NCBI GenBank assembly: GCA_937876375.1
Contig: CALEHY010000009.1
Location: 248,001 to 312,000, forward strand
Direction of reading: 5' to 3'
Source of the DNA: an uncultured Clostridia bacterium
GTDB taxonomy: Bacteria; Bacillota; Clostridia; Oscillospirales; Acutalibacteraceae
Length of the DNA stretch: 64,000 bases
Below, one piece after another: positions 7,915 through 17,252 of this stretch. Position 1 is the stretch's first letter. The number at the start of each line of letters is the position of its first letter. Position numbers and translations under genes: made by a program. A model generated the notes under the pieces. It worked only from the letters and a program-made list of their open reading frames with translations, ran no database searches and was not told where the DNA came from.

Positions 7915-9336
7915 TTATTTCTTTGTTGTAACGGTCTTGTAGCCAGACCAAGCAGAATAGTACTTTGTACCACTAACAGTCTTGTATGTTCTAATACGAA
8001 CATAATACTTTTTACCCTTTGTGAGAGAAGAAACAGACTTTGAGGTAGCGGATGCACTTGATACTGTATATTTCTTTACACCACTCGAAAAAGCACTGTT
8101 TGTTGCAATTTGGATTTCATATCCAGTTGTTTGTGTTGATTGCTTTGTCCAAGTTGCTTTAAAGCCACCCTTGGTAGCAGTCAGGGTATTTAAACTGGTA
8201 CTCTTTGGTACGATACTAAACGTCTTTGTAGCTGTGCCAGAATATCTAGTTTTGAATGTTACCTTAACAGTAGCCTTGCCAACCTTTGTATTGTTTGAAT
8301 ACGAAATATCATAATAGCTTGATGAAATCTTATTTCCCTTGCTATCCTTTACTGTTACAGTTGGCTTTTTTGTCTTACCATCATATGTGTATTTTGTTGT
8401 TGAAAGGGTTACAGTGCCTATCTTATTTAGGGTTGTTGTAGATAGTGATTTACCACATACTGTACATTTTGTAGTTAGCTTTCCAGTAGTTGATGCTGTA
8501 GCCTTTGTTGTAACATAAGTCTTTTTATTGTGGCCTAATGCAGGACGAGAAATAGACTTTTCATCTTCACAGATAGAACATTTAAATATTCTGCTACCTG
8601 CTTTTTCACAGTTTGGCTCTGCATCAGATACAAGAGTATACTTATGCATTAGGCTGTTGATACTAAAAGATACATTTTGGTCAAGTCCAGATGAATGTTC
8701 GCTACCAGACTGATACTGCCAAATATCAGCAGGAATGGTTGTATTTGGAATAACCTTTTGATTGCTAAAGCTAGGATTATCTTTCCAATCAGCGAGCCAA
8801 ATCTTATAGCCATTGTTATAAAATTTGTTCGCATCAAGATAATTCTCAAACCAATTAACATTAGCATATACCATAGGAGTATATCCAGCAAAATTAACAG
8901 CGTTGCAGAATAACTCAACCTGGCTAGTAAGCTGATCCTTGCCAAACTTGACTAGCTGTTTATCCTCAACATCATATGCAACAGGCATAGTAAAATATTT
9001 GTCATATTCCTCTGGCATTTCTGCAAGAGTTGATAGAATGAAATCAGCCTCTATCTGTGCCTCGTTCAAATCATAGGCATAGCTATAAAGATACACGCCA
9101 AAGTTAATGCCTGCCTCAGACACCGCCTTAACATTCTGCCAAAAATATTTGTCCAAATGGTTAAAATATCCAAGGCGAATCATAACAAAGCTGGTACCAT
9201 TTTTCACTTGCTGAACATAGTTAATATCGCCATTATGCTCGGACACGTCGATACCAAAGCTATTGTCTGCAGCAAATACCGAAATGCTAGAAAGCATCAC
9301 GATAGCAGAAAGAATTATAGAAATTATTTTCTTCAT
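7915..9336 (-). CDS. Secreted GH25 lysozyme with C-terminal wall/FN3-like modules
   Basis: Predicted secreted muramidase cutting the peptidoglycan MurNAc-GlcNAc bond. A signal peptide covers residues 1-22 (hydrophobic core, FAA). The GH25 domain has Asp30 in GIDVSEHNG and the catalytic pair Asp122/Glu124 in YDVEDKQ. After it come a Cys-rich module with two CxxC pairs (KCSIC and KCTVC, common in Clostridial secreted proteins), an Ig-like stretch, and a C-terminal fibronectin III-like domain rich in Lys, Ser and Thr, which probably binds the wall. The ATG at 9336 is chosen because the in-frame TTG upstream is part of the Shine-Dalgarno TTGAGG. Confidence 0.9.
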   Translation of the reverse strand: MKKIISIILSAIVMLSSISVFAADNSFGIDVSEHNGDINYVQQVKNGTSFVMIRLGYFNHLDKYFWQNVKAVSEAGINFGVYLYSYAYDLNEAQIEADFILSTLAEMPEEYDKYFTMPVAYDVEDKQLVKFGKDQLTSQVELFCNAVNFAGYTPMVYANVNWFENYLDANKFYNNGYKIWLADWKDNPSFSNQKVIPNTTIPADIWQYQSGSEHSSGLDQNVSFSINSLMHKYTLVSDAEPNCEKAGSRIFKCSICEDEKSISRPALGHNKKTYVTTKATASTTGKLTTKCTVCGKSLSTTTLNKIGTVTLSTTKYTYDGKTKKPTVTVKDSKGNKISSSYYDISYSNNTKVGKATVKVTFKTRYSGTATKTFSIVPKSTSLNTLTATKGGFKATWTKQSTQTTGYEIQIATNSAFSSGVKKYTVSSASATSKSVSSLTKGKKYYVRIRTYKTVSGTKYYSAWSGYKTVTTKK

Positions 9337-9356
9337 AAAAAACCTCAAATTTGTTA

Positions 9357-11054
9357 TTATTTTTCCTCTAGCATGATTTTGTGGTCAACGATTTGGATAT
9401 GCTTGTTGCATATTTCAAGCGCTGCCCTCTTGTGTGATACGATGATACAGGTCTTGTCATGAAGCTCCTTAAGATTAGACAAAAATCTCATTTCTGTATC
9501 CTCATCAAGAGCAGAGGTAGCCTCGTCAAGAAGCATTACTGGTGACTTGGATAGTAGTGATCTAGCAATAGCAAGACGCTGTAGCTGTCCCTCAGATAGA
9601 CCGATACCACGCTCACCAATAACAGTTTCTAAGCCATCTGGGAGCTCGTTAATGAACTGATCTGCACAGGATATTCTTACAGCCTGCTCAATCTCCTCAT
9701 CGGTGGCATTGCTATTGATGAACAACAAATTCTCTCTAATTGTACCGGACAAAAGGAAATTGCCCTGTGGGACATAGGAGAATAGTCGTCTAGTGTTAAA
9801 GTCTGCTGGAATAGTAGCACCATCATTTAGGCACAAATTGATATCGCCAGCATCAACCTTAAACACACCTAACAACAGTTTAAGCAAGGTGCTCTTGCCA
9901 ATACCAGAGATACCCATAATAGCGACGAAATCGCCCTTGTCAACCTTTAGCGAGGTATTGTCAAGAATAATATCTCTGTCATATTTAAATGAAATATTAT
10001 TAAAATCGATATAGTCGAGCTTGTCATAAATTTCTACAGCATCAATAGGAGCAATATTGTCCTTCTCCTCATTTGGTAGAGCATCAACCTCCATCAATCT
10101 CTCACCAGATGCGATAATCTCGAAATATGTTGGCATTGCTGATGATAATGACGCAAATGGCTGCTGAATCTGGTTAACAAGCTGAAGAATAGCTGTAACA
10201 GTACCATAGTCGATACCGTTAATCAAACGATATGCACCAAGAGTCAGTGCAAACACATATCCAATATTGAATGTAAATGACAATCCAGCATTTGCACAAA
10301 TACCGAAGAATCTACGACGCATCTTGTGCTTATAGTTATCAGCTTGAAGGTCGTTTACCTTGTCAGCAACCTTCTCCTCAACAGCAAATGACTTTACTAC
10401 GAGCAGGCTAGTGAGCACCTCTTGAATAAAGGAACGAGTCTTGCCCTCTGTTTCCTGCACCTTTTTGTGTAGCTTTTTAAGTGTTTTTCTCAACGCAAAG
10501 GTGATGAGGAATACACACACTCCACCAACAAGGAACACGACAGCAAATATACTATCAAGCACAACTAAATAAATAAATGCACTGATAAGCTTCACTATCA
10601 AGAAAACAATATTAGGCAATAGCTGTGTGAACTGACCAGAAATGACATTAACGTCGTTAAACATTCTGTTCTGCAATTCACCAGTATGGTATGCACTAAC
10701 CTTTGAATAATCCTTCTTCATAATAGTACGGAGCATATACTGCTTTAACAGCCACTCCATACGACAGCGACAGCGCTCCGTAATACTCCTAGATGCAAGT
10801 GACAAGAGCATCTGCACCGTAATTAGAACGAAGAACATAATCGCATAATAGATAACTCTATCGAACGAATGCTCCTCTGTAGCAGCGTTGATAATATTCT
10901 TTGAAAAATTAGCATATGCGATAGTAAGAGAGGCATTGAATGCTTGCACAAAAACTAGCAAAATAATATGCCATAGCTCCTTTTTGCACACCTTACATAT
11001 CCACTTTACAGTAATCCAATCAGATTTGGATATTTTTCTCTTATTTGTTGCCAA
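9357..11054 (-). CDS. ABC transporter, fused permease and ATPase
   Basis: A 565-residue half transporter: an exporter-type membrane domain (six helices, about residues 25-315) followed by an ATPase domain. Walker A is GISGIGKST, the signature is LSEGQLQRLA instead of LSGGQ, and Walker B is VMLLDEATSALD. Half transporters dimerise to export peptides, lipids or drugs. The gene lies 11 nt downstream of a signal-peptidase-like gene on the same strand, which suggests export coupled to proteolysis; the substrate is not visible and no precursor peptide gene is seen nearby. Confidence 0.88.
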   Translation of the reverse strand: MATNKRKISKSDWITVKWICKVCKKELWHIILLVFVQAFNASLTIAYANFSKNIINAATEEHSFDRVIYYAIMFFVLITVQMLLSLASRSITERCRCRMEWLLKQYMLRTIMKKDYSKVSAYHTGELQNRMFNDVNVISGQFTQLLPNIVFLIVKLISAFIYLVVLDSIFAVVFLVGGVCVFLITFALRKTLKKLHKKVQETEGKTRSFIQEVLTSLLVVKSFAVEEKVADKVNDLQADNYKHKMRRRFFGICANAGLSFTFNIGYVFALTLGAYRLINGIDYGTVTAILQLVNQIQQPFASLSSAMPTYFEIIASGERLMEVDALPNEEKDNIAPIDAVEIYDKLDYIDFNNISFKYDRDIILDNTSLKVDKGDFVAIMGISGIGKSTLLKLLLGVFKVDAGDINLCLNDGATIPADFNTRRLFSYVPQGNFLLSGTIRENLLFINSNATDEEIEQAVRISCADQFINELPDGLETVIGERGIGLSEGQLQRLAIARSLLSKSPVMLLDEATSALDEDTEMRFLSNLKELHDKTCIIVSHKRAALEICNKHIQIVDHKIMLEEK

Positions 11055-11065
11055 AACTATCCCTC

Positions 11066-11521
11066 TTATACGTCTTTCTTAAATATATGTCTTTTAATCC
11101 AGCCAAATCCGTGCTTTACATACAAAATAGCTGGCCTAGCAAATCGTAGTGCAACCCACACACGAGAATAAATCTTGTAGCCAATATTCTTCTCTAAATC
11201 TATGTAACGCTTGCCCTTTTTGTAAAAGCCGATAAGCTTGCCACATATCATATCATCAGTAACTCGCTCAAGATTAGTCAAGCCATCACCAAGAACAACA
11301 TAGTGATCATCCTTAACGTCGATAATGCGATGCATAACATACTTACCACCAGGAACGATATACACTGGAATATCATATTTCTTTAGTCTGCCTACTGGCT
11401 TTACAACAATAATATTGTCTTGTTGCTGATGAATAAGTGGCCACATTGATGAGCCCATAGTCAAACCAGTATATCTACCAAAGGTATCAAGTATTTCTTT
11501 AATTGAGGTCATTTCTTCCAT
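11066..11521 (-). CDS. S24/S26-family signal peptidase-like protein (ER type)
   Basis: A 151-residue serine peptidase homologue. The motif MGSSMWPLI (Ser25), then YVMHRI (His64) and LGDG (Asp79) follow the Ser/His/Asp arrangement of SipW-type or ER-type signal peptidases rather than the Ser/Lys dyad. No strong N-terminal membrane helix is seen, unlike SipW; one hydrophobic segment near residues 118-132 might associate with the membrane. The start is the ATG at 11521 after GGAGAAAATT; the TTG 12 nt upstream lies in the Shine-Dalgarno. It probably works with the ABC transporter directly downstream. Confidence 0.72.
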   Translation of the reverse strand: MEEMTSIKEILDTFGRYTGLTMGSSMWPLIHQQQDNIIVVKPVGRLKKYDIPVYIVPGGKYVMHRIIDVKDDHYVVLGDGLTNLERVTDDMICGKLIGFYKKGKRYIDLEKNIGYKIYSRVWVALRFARPAILYVKHGFGWIKRHIFKKDV

Positions 11522-11590
11522 AATTTTCTCCAAAACGAAAACTAAAAATCTAAATATGTATTATATCAAAAGAGATAATCAAAATCAATA

Positions 11591-12058
11591 TTATTTAACA
11601 AGACAGACAGCATGTGCAGATATACCCTCTTCTCTGCCTGTAAATCCAAGCCATTCCTCTGTTGTAGCCTTGACACTAACACAAGAAATGTCAATTTTGC
11701 AAGCGTCAGCAATATTTTGGCGCATAGTAGGAATATGAGGCTTCATCTTTGGATTTTGTGCGATAACCGTTGAATCGATATTCTCAATCTCGTAGCCATT
11801 ATCACGCAATCTATCTGCAACAGCAGACAAAAGCATAAGTGAGTCTGCACCCTTCCACTTTGGGTCAGTATCTGGGAACATACCACCTATATCACCCAGT
11901 GCACAAGCTCCAAGCAATGCATCAGAAATAGCGTGTAGCAATACATCAGCATCGCTGTGTCCAAGTAGACCAAGTGTGTGTGGTATCTCCACTCCACCAA
12001 CAATAAGCTTGCGTCCCTCAACTAGCTTGTGAACGTCGTATCCGTGTCCAATCCTCAT
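11591..12058 (-). CDS. ispF: 2-C-methyl-D-erythritol 2,4-cyclodiphosphate synthase
   Basis: Fifth enzyme of the MEP isoprenoid pathway, closing the cyclodiphosphate with release of CMP. 155 residues, normal length. Metal-binding Asp8 and His10 occur in GYDVH and the second His in LLGHSDADVL; the family segment GLLGHSDADVLLHAI is intact. It follows ispD by 3 nt, so the two consecutive pathway steps are co-expressed. Confidence 0.96.
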   Translation of the reverse strand: MRIGHGYDVHKLVEGRKLIVGGVEIPHTLGLLGHSDADVLLHAISDALLGACALGDIGGMFPDTDPKWKGADSLMLLSAVADRLRDNGYEIENIDSTVIAQNPKMKPHIPTMRQNIADACKIDISCVSVKATTEEWLGFTGREEGISAHAVCLVK

Positions 12059-12061
12059 AAA

Positions 12062-12739
12062 TTAACCTCTCATTCTATGTTGCAATATTTTCTCTCCTAT
12101 TGCAACGTCATCAGGTGTAGTAATCTTGATATTTTCATATGAGCCAACGACCATCTTTACCCTACCACCAGCATACTCAACAAGCTGACAATCGTCAGTA
12201 AAGTCCTTGCCATCATTAACAGATTTTTCAAGAGCACTCTTGTACAAATCAAATGAAAAAATCTGTGGTGTTTGAACAGCAAACAATGTCGCTCTGTTAG
12301 GTGTGTCGACAACAATATTGTCATCATCAACAACCTTAATTGTATCCTTAACCGGCACACCGATAGCAGCAGCACCATATTCCCTAGCTGCACGAATTGT
12401 ATCGCCAATTTCGTCATCAGTGATGAACGGTCTAGCACCATCGTGAATAACAATCAAATCACAATCATCAATGGTATCAACAGCATTCATAACACTCTGC
12501 TGACGAGTGTCACCACCGATAACAAAGCTGACACGCTCATCATCAATAAGCTCGCTAAATGTATCAATATCCTGTTCTCTAACAGTGACGATAACCTCAT
12601 CAATATCCGAATTGTCCAAAAAAGCATTAACGCTACGCTCGATAACAGTCTTGCCCATTATATCAAGCAAAAGCTTGCTCTTTTCAATCTTCATTCTAGT
12701 GCCATTGCCAGCACCAAGAACGATAGCAATATTACTCAA
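12062..12739 (-). CDS. ispD: 2-C-methyl-D-erythritol 4-phosphate cytidylyltransferase
   Basis: Third step of the MEP pathway, transferring CMP from CTP to methylerythritol phosphate. The N-terminal nucleotide-binding motif is VLGAGNGTRM (residues 7-16, VLAAGxGxRM in most members) with Lys21 following, and the middle segment VIHDGARPFI is typical. The start is a TTG at 12739, chosen because AGGAGG lies 9 nt upstream and the N-terminus then fits the family. The gene overlaps the rqcH end by 8 nt. Confidence 0.94.
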   Translation of the reverse strand: MSNIAIVLGAGNGTRMKIEKSKLLLDIMGKTVIERSVNAFLDNSDIDEVIVTVREQDIDTFSELIDDERVSFVIGGDTRQQSVMNAVDTIDDCDLIVIHDGARPFITDDEIGDTIRAAREYGAAAIGVPVKDTIKVVDDDNIVVDTPNRATLFAVQTPQIFSFDLYKSALEKSVNDGKDFTDDCQLVEYAGGRVKMVVGSYENIKITTPDDVAIGEKILQHRMRG

Positions 12740-14414
12740 TTTCCTTTACCTCCTGTAGCTCTGCCTCGTTAGGAGTGACATACTCGGTGTTATAATCGTC
12801 ATAAATAACCATACCTGGCTTTGCGCCATTAGGCTTATGAACATTCTTTACTATAGTGTAATCGACAGCAACATTTGATGATGCCGATGCCTTTGAATGA
12901 GTGACAGCAAGCATAGCAGCCTCTCTAATCAATTTATCGGTAAAAGGCTTGTCCTTTTCTGCTGTGACGATAACATGTGAACCTGGGCAATCCTTAACAT
13001 GAAACCACAAGTCATAATTTCTAGCAGTCTTTAAGGTTAGCTGGTCGTTCTGTATATTATTACGACCAACGGAGATAGCAAAGCCCTCTGATGATACATA
13101 TCGTTTTGGCTGTAGCTTCTTTTGCTTTTGATTTTTATCAACACGCTTTGACAAAAAACCACTGTCATAAAGCTCTGCCCTGATAGCAGAAATCTCACTA
13201 TCAGTTTCTGCACGAGTTAGGGAGTCTATAACAGATTCTAGGTACTCTGCCTCCCTTTGAGCCTCATCAATAAAATCGTACAGCTTTGTTTCTGCAATCT
13301 GCTTTTTACGATATTCTTTGTAATATTTCTGTGCATTCTGCACTGGTGTCAATGTAGGATCTGCCGGAATACGAACGACAGCCATATTGTCATAAAAATT
13401 CTCTAAATCGTAAAAAAGTGCACCCTTTTCTAGCTGATGCAAGTTAGCATTAATTAGCTCGCCATAGATACGCAACTTTTCCTTATCCTTGCACTCATCT
13501 AGCTCACGCTGACGATTAATCGCTTTTCGTACAGCACGCTCTTGCAAGGTAGTCAAGTGGTGGAACAAATCATTTGACCTTTGGCGAATTCTGTCAATTC
13601 TAACCTGTTCGTAGTAGAAGAAATCGACAAGCTCTGAAAATGTATCAAAGCTCCTATATGTGCACAAATCACCATACTGGCTTGGCATAAAATAGGTGTA
13701 ATCCTTTGGTCTGTCCATAAAGACGACAGTAGGTGTTGGGTTAGCAATATAATCCCTCAAATCCTGCAATGAAAGACCATTCTCAACCTCTCTAGCAACG
13801 ATAGGAGAAATACCCTGCAGCACCTCGGACACAGCCTTTGACCTTTTCATATCAAGAGATGAAATAGCACGCTCGATATCATCGATGCTATCGGTCAAGA
13901 TATTCATCTTGTTCTGCTGTGGTGGGAGCTGATATTTTAGCCCTGGCAAAATCTCTCTAACTGATGATTTAAGGGCATCAATACGCTTAACACACTCGAC
14001 AATTTTGTCATCACTATCAATGAGAATAATATTGCTATATCTACCCATAATTTCGATAACAAGTCGATAGGTTACTGGGTCACCCAAGTCATTCTTTGCA
14101 TCAAAAACAAGAGTCAATATACGCTCAAATCCATCTTGGATAATATCTGATAATCTCGCACCACCAAGAAGCTTGCGTAACAACATAGTGAGCATAGGTG
14201 GTTTCTTTGGATTTTCAATATGAGCGTTAGTAATCTGAATTCGTGGGCAATCAGCCTTTGCTGACAAAAGGAGCTTAACACTACCATCAATAGTCCTAAA
14301 GGTGAACATTAGCTCCTCTCGTGATGGCTGATATATCTTATCCACACGAGCGCCTATTAACTTTTCGCTAATTTCGTTCTTCAACAGATGAAGATATATT
14401 CCATCAAGTGCCAT
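12732..14414 (-). CDS. rqcH: Rqc2/RqcH family NFACT protein
   Basis: Bacterial Rqc2 homologue that binds stalled 50S-peptidyl-tRNA and recruits tRNA-Ala to add Ala tails, marking nascent chains for degradation (formerly FbpA/YloA). NFACT-N occupies about residues 1-200, with GARVDKIYQPSREEL near 22; a central coiled coil spans about 270-420. The C-terminal NFACT-R domain carries DLWFHVKDCPGSHVIV near residue 475. At 560 residues it is full length. AAAGGA precedes the ATG. The proposed partner MutS2/RqcU is encoded in this window at 56.1 kb but not in this operon. Confidence 0.93.
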   Translation of the reverse strand: MALDGIYLHLLKNEISEKLIGARVDKIYQPSREELMFTFRTIDGSVKLLLSAKADCPRIQITNAHIENPKKPPMLTMLLRKLLGGARLSDIIQDGFERILTLVFDAKNDLGDPVTYRLVIEIMGRYSNIILIDSDDKIVECVKRIDALKSSVREILPGLKYQLPPQQNKMNILTDSIDDIERAISSLDMKRSKAVSEVLQGISPIVAREVENGLSLQDLRDYIANPTPTVVFMDRPKDYTYFMPSQYGDLCTYRSFDTFSELVDFFYYEQVRIDRIRQRSNDLFHHLTTLQERAVRKAINRQRELDECKDKEKLRIYGELINANLHQLEKGALFYDLENFYDNMAVVRIPADPTLTPVQNAQKYYKEYRKKQIAETKLYDFIDEAQREAEYLESVIDSLTRAETDSEISAIRAELYDSGFLSKRVDKNQKQKKLQPKRYVSSEGFAISVGRNNIQNDQLTLKTARNYDLWFHVKDCPGSHVIVTAEKDKPFTDKLIREAAMLAVTHSKASASSNVAVDYTIVKNVHKPNGAKPGMVIYDDYNTEYVTPNEAELQEVKEIE

Positions 14415-14425
14415 AAATCTATCCT

Positions 14426-15172
14426 TTAAACTGTTTTAATAGGGTTTTCGGTTGGTGCGATGATGAACTCAACATCAACAAAAATCTTCTCTAATCTATC
14501 CTTTAGTGATAGGAACGGAATGTTCTCTGTCTCGTAATGACCAGCAGAAATAACAGCATATCCATTCTCACTAGCATCTAGCATTTGGTGATATTTCATA
14601 TCGCCAGTAACGAAGCAATCGGCATACTGCATAGCAAGGTCGATATACTCCTCACAAGCACCACCACCGACAGCAACTGTCTTGATAAGTTTATCAGTAT
14701 CGGTATAACGAATACCAGCACAGTCAAGTCTCTGTGCTACATATTCTGCAAAATCGTCCATACTCATCTCATTATCAAGCTCACCATAAACAACAAAGCT
14801 ATCAGGTATATGCTGTGCATTATCAAGGGACAAAAGCTCTGCCAATGCATCATTAATGCCACCATCAGCTAAGTCAAAATTGGTATGAGCACAAAGATGA
14901 GCGATACCAGAATTAGCAAGTGTATAGACAGCACTATCAGACTTTACTGACTGGATACCACCGAATATAATTGGGTGATGAGTTAGGACCAAATCAGCAT
15001 CGATATCCTTTGCAAAATTACATACAGATTTTGTAGCGTCAAGTGCCATAACAACCCTCTTAACCTCGCCACGAAAATCACCAATGAGATGACCGCTATT
15101 ATCCCACTCCTCTTGTGTGGAATATGGTGCAATAGAGTTGATATAGTCATAAATATTCTTTACTGTAGTCAT
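14426..15172 (-). CDS. Nif3-like dinuclear metal centre protein
   Basis: A Nif3/YqfO/NIF3L1 family protein of 248 residues, the short form without the PII-like insertion. Metal ligands are visible in VLTHHPIIFGG near residue 59 and in SAGHYETEN near 210. Some members have been reported as GTP cyclohydrolase I-like, but the role is not settled. Its start overlaps the trmK stop by 4 nt (ATGA), a widespread trmK-nif3 pairing in Firmicutes. Confidence 0.92.
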   Translation of the reverse strand: MTTVKNIYDYINSIAPYSTQEEWDNSGHLIGDFRGEVKRVVMALDATKSVCNFAKDIDADLVLTHHPIIFGGIQSVKSDSAVYTLANSGIAHLCAHTNFDLADGGINDALAELLSLDNAQHIPDSFVVYGELDNEMSMDDFAEYVAQRLDCAGIRYTDTDKLIKTVAVGGGACEEYIDLAMQYADCFVTGDMKYHQMLDASENGYAVISAGHYETENIPFLSLKDRLEKIFVDVEFIIAPTENPIKTV

Positions 15173-15801
15173 ATCTTTTCCTCAATATAATCAATTAATC
15201 TTGTATAATCTGCTCCACCCTTTTGCTTATTTCTCAAATAAGACAAGAGATGGACGAAATATTCCCTATCGCTATAATCATCAATATTACCTAGGAAATA
15301 ATCGATATCATCTTTTTGTGTAATATTACCGGTATAAGTCGCATCAAATATACTATAGTGATGCTTGCCATCTGGAACAACAATATCATTTGCTATCTCG
15401 TATCCGTTATCAAACAACCATTTTCTAGCAAGCTCCGGATGAGTCATAGGATTAAGGATAATATGCTTACCCTTTAGCCAAGAGCATCTTGAAAGTATAT
15501 CTGCAATAAGCTCTCCACCCATACCAGCAATAAGGATATCATCAACCTCATCACAAGAGATATTATCTAGGCCATTAGATAGGACACATTTAATCCTATC
15601 ATCAAGATGATTTTGGCGCACAAGTGATGCACAGGACTCTAGTGGTGCAGCATTTATATCACAAGCAACAGCAGATGGGCAAACACCATTCTCCACCAAA
15701 TATACTGGTACATATCCGTGGTCACAGCCAACATCACACAGTCTGGCACCATCATTAACTAGCTGGGCTACTGATAGCAATCTTTTAGATAATTTAGTCA
15801 T
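15169..15801 (-). CDS. trmK: tRNA (adenine(22)-N1)-methyltransferase
   Basis: SAM-dependent methyltransferase making m1A22 in tRNA. The SAM-binding motif LCDVGCDHGYVPVYL lies near residues 21-35 and the family motif ILIAGMGGELI near 90; NPMTHPELARKWL follows near 117. 210 residues, usual length. AAAGG precedes the ATG. It is first in a probable trmK-nif3-rqcH-ispD-ispF series on the minus strand. Confidence 0.92.
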   Translation of the reverse strand: MTKLSKRLLSVAQLVNDGARLCDVGCDHGYVPVYLVENGVCPSAVACDINAAPLESCASLVRQNHLDDRIKCVLSNGLDNISCDEVDDILIAGMGGELIADILSRCSWLKGKHIILNPMTHPELARKWLFDNGYEIANDIVVPDGKHHYSIFDATYTGNITQKDDIDYFLGNIDDYSDREYFVHLLSYLRNKQKGGADYTRLIDYIEEKI

Positions 15802-15856
15802 AAAAATACCTTTACATAATTTTTCAAGATAATATTATATAATAAAAATAAAACAT

Positions 15857-15885
15857 TTGCAAGTTCGATAAATATATGCTAATAT
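15857..15885 (+). promoter_or_regulatory. Promoter of the DUF4364 gene
   Basis: TTGCAA (15857-15862), 17-nt spacer, TAATAT (15880-15885), ending 16 nt before the ATG. The very short leader leaves only a weak Shine-Dalgarno (CGGTGA). Confidence 0.5.
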
Positions 15886-15901
15886 AATTGACGGTGATTA
15901 A

Positions 15902-16501
15902 ATGAACAACAAAAAAAATAATCAAACAAATTTTGACGATATTGAGCCAAGACTACGCTTTGACGCATTCACAGCTGGAATACAAAATGGTGGTCTACGC
16001 TCTGTTATATCGATAAATATGCTAGTGTGCTATATCATAGCTAATATCAACGGCAAGGTAACCTCTCAAACAATAACAGAGGCTATGGCAGAAGGCATGA
16101 TAGCAAATCATTTTGAAATAACAGAGGCTATCGCTAGAATGATAAAAAATGGTGTAATCAAGGAAGAGGAAGACGGTGCTCTAGTTCTATGCAAGGGACA
16201 GAACGAGGTCGATCTAATCGAAAAGGATTTGCCACTAACAATTAGAGACAGAAGCATCAAGCTATGCCAAAAAATCATTGCTAGAGAAAAATACAAGCGT
16301 GACAATCTTGTTGATATAGAACAGACAGACAATGGATACAAGGTTAATCTAAAAATTAGCGACACAAATGCTGATTTTATGACCCTTTCCCTATTTGCTC
16401 CAACGATAGAGCAAGCAGAGCTGATTAAGGCAAAATTCATCACTGACCCAATCAAAGTGTATGACAATTTAATCGACTCAATATTTGATAATGATTATTA
16501 A
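15902..16501 (+). CDS. DUF4364-like winged-helix protein
   Basis: A 199-residue cytoplasmic protein. Residues about 30-95 look like a winged helix (ITEAMAEGMIANHFEITEAIARMIKNGVI), followed by an alpha/beta C-terminal half, as in DUF4364 proteins that are common and uncharacterised in Clostridia. A DNA-binding or regulatory role is inference. It is a single-gene unit with its own promoter, closed by a shared bidirectional terminator. Confidence 0.7.
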   Translation: MNNKKNNQTNFDDIEPRLRFDAFTAGIQNGGLRSVISINMLVCYIIANINGKVTSQTITEAMAEGMIANHFEITEAIARMIKNGVIKEEEDGALVLCKGQNEVDLIEKDLPLTIRDRSIKLCQKIIAREKYKRDNLVDIEQTDNGYKVNLKISDTNADFMTLSLFAPTIEQAELIKAKFITDPIKVYDNLIDSIFDNDY

Positions 16502-16502
16502 A

Positions 16503-16529
16503 AAAAGCTAGGTCAATGACCTAGCTTTT
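16503..16529. terminator. Bidirectional terminator between DUF4364 and radical SAM genes
   Basis: A 12-bp stem (16503-16514 with 16518-16529) with an AAT loop, flanked by A and T runs, between two converging genes. Confidence 0.85.
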
Positions 16530-16539
16530 ATCTTTTTAT

Positions 16540-17157
16540 TTATCTTCCCTTTTCAAAAGAACGACAGACAAATTTTGCACCAAGCGACTCTGCAATCACT
16601 CTTGATTTTTCGATGTTTTCATCTCCAATAACGTCGACTACTGACATACGAACGTCGTCACAATAAAGTGCACACTCCTTGGTAAAATCAAGCATTGCTT
16701 GATACGCTATACCAGGATAGATATTTCGAGTAATCTTGTCATACTGCTCGGATGATGGCTCATTAAGTGATATAGAAACGCTATCGAATGCCTCGCCAAT
16801 CTCCTTTGCTGTAGAACGCTCATTAATCAAATCAGATAGTCCGTTAGTGTTAAGTCTTAATCTAATGGATGGGTTAATGCTCCTTAAATACTTTGCTGTT
16901 TCAAGCAAAATATCAAGATTGCAGGTTGGCTCACCATATCCACAAAACACAGCATCACTAACATTCTCAAAACCGTAGTCATCGACAGCCTTTTTTACCT
17001 CATCAAGGCTAGGCTCACAGCCCTCATCGTACCACAAATTCTCTGCCTCACCAACAGCATCACCCTTTGAACGAATACAGAACGCACAGTTGCAAGGGCA
17101 CTGATTTGTTATATTAAAATATACTCCACCCTCCAGGGTATAGATTATATCTGCCAT
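16540..17157 (-). CDS. Small radical SAM protein (TatD-associated/TIGR04100-like)
   Basis: A 205-residue radical SAM enzyme. The [4Fe-4S] motif CPCNCAFC gives Cys19, Cys23 and Cys26 (CX3CX2C), and CGYGEPTC near residue 70 is the glycine-rich SAM contact (GGEP-type). The N-terminus YTLEGGVYFNITNQC resembles the radical SAM proteins found next to TatD nucleases or in the TIGR04100 family; no TatD gene is present here. There is no SPASM domain and the substrate is unknown. Convergent to DUF4364, divergent from the MocR gene. Confidence 0.8.
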   Translation of the reverse strand: MADIIYTLEGGVYFNITNQCPCNCAFCIRSKGDAVGEAENLWYDEGCEPSLDEVKKAVDDYGFENVSDAVFCGYGEPTCNLDILLETAKYLRSINPSIRLRLNTNGLSDLINERSTAKEIGEAFDSVSISLNEPSSEQYDKITRNIYPGIAYQAMLDFTKECALYCDDVRMSVVDVIGDENIEKSRVIAESLGAKFVCRSFEKGR

Positions 17158-17252
17158 TTTGTTTTCCTCTCTTGCTATTTTCTAAATACAAGTATATAAT
17201 ATTTCTGACAATAAATAAATAACCAAAATTTATAAATTTTCAGGGTACAGAT

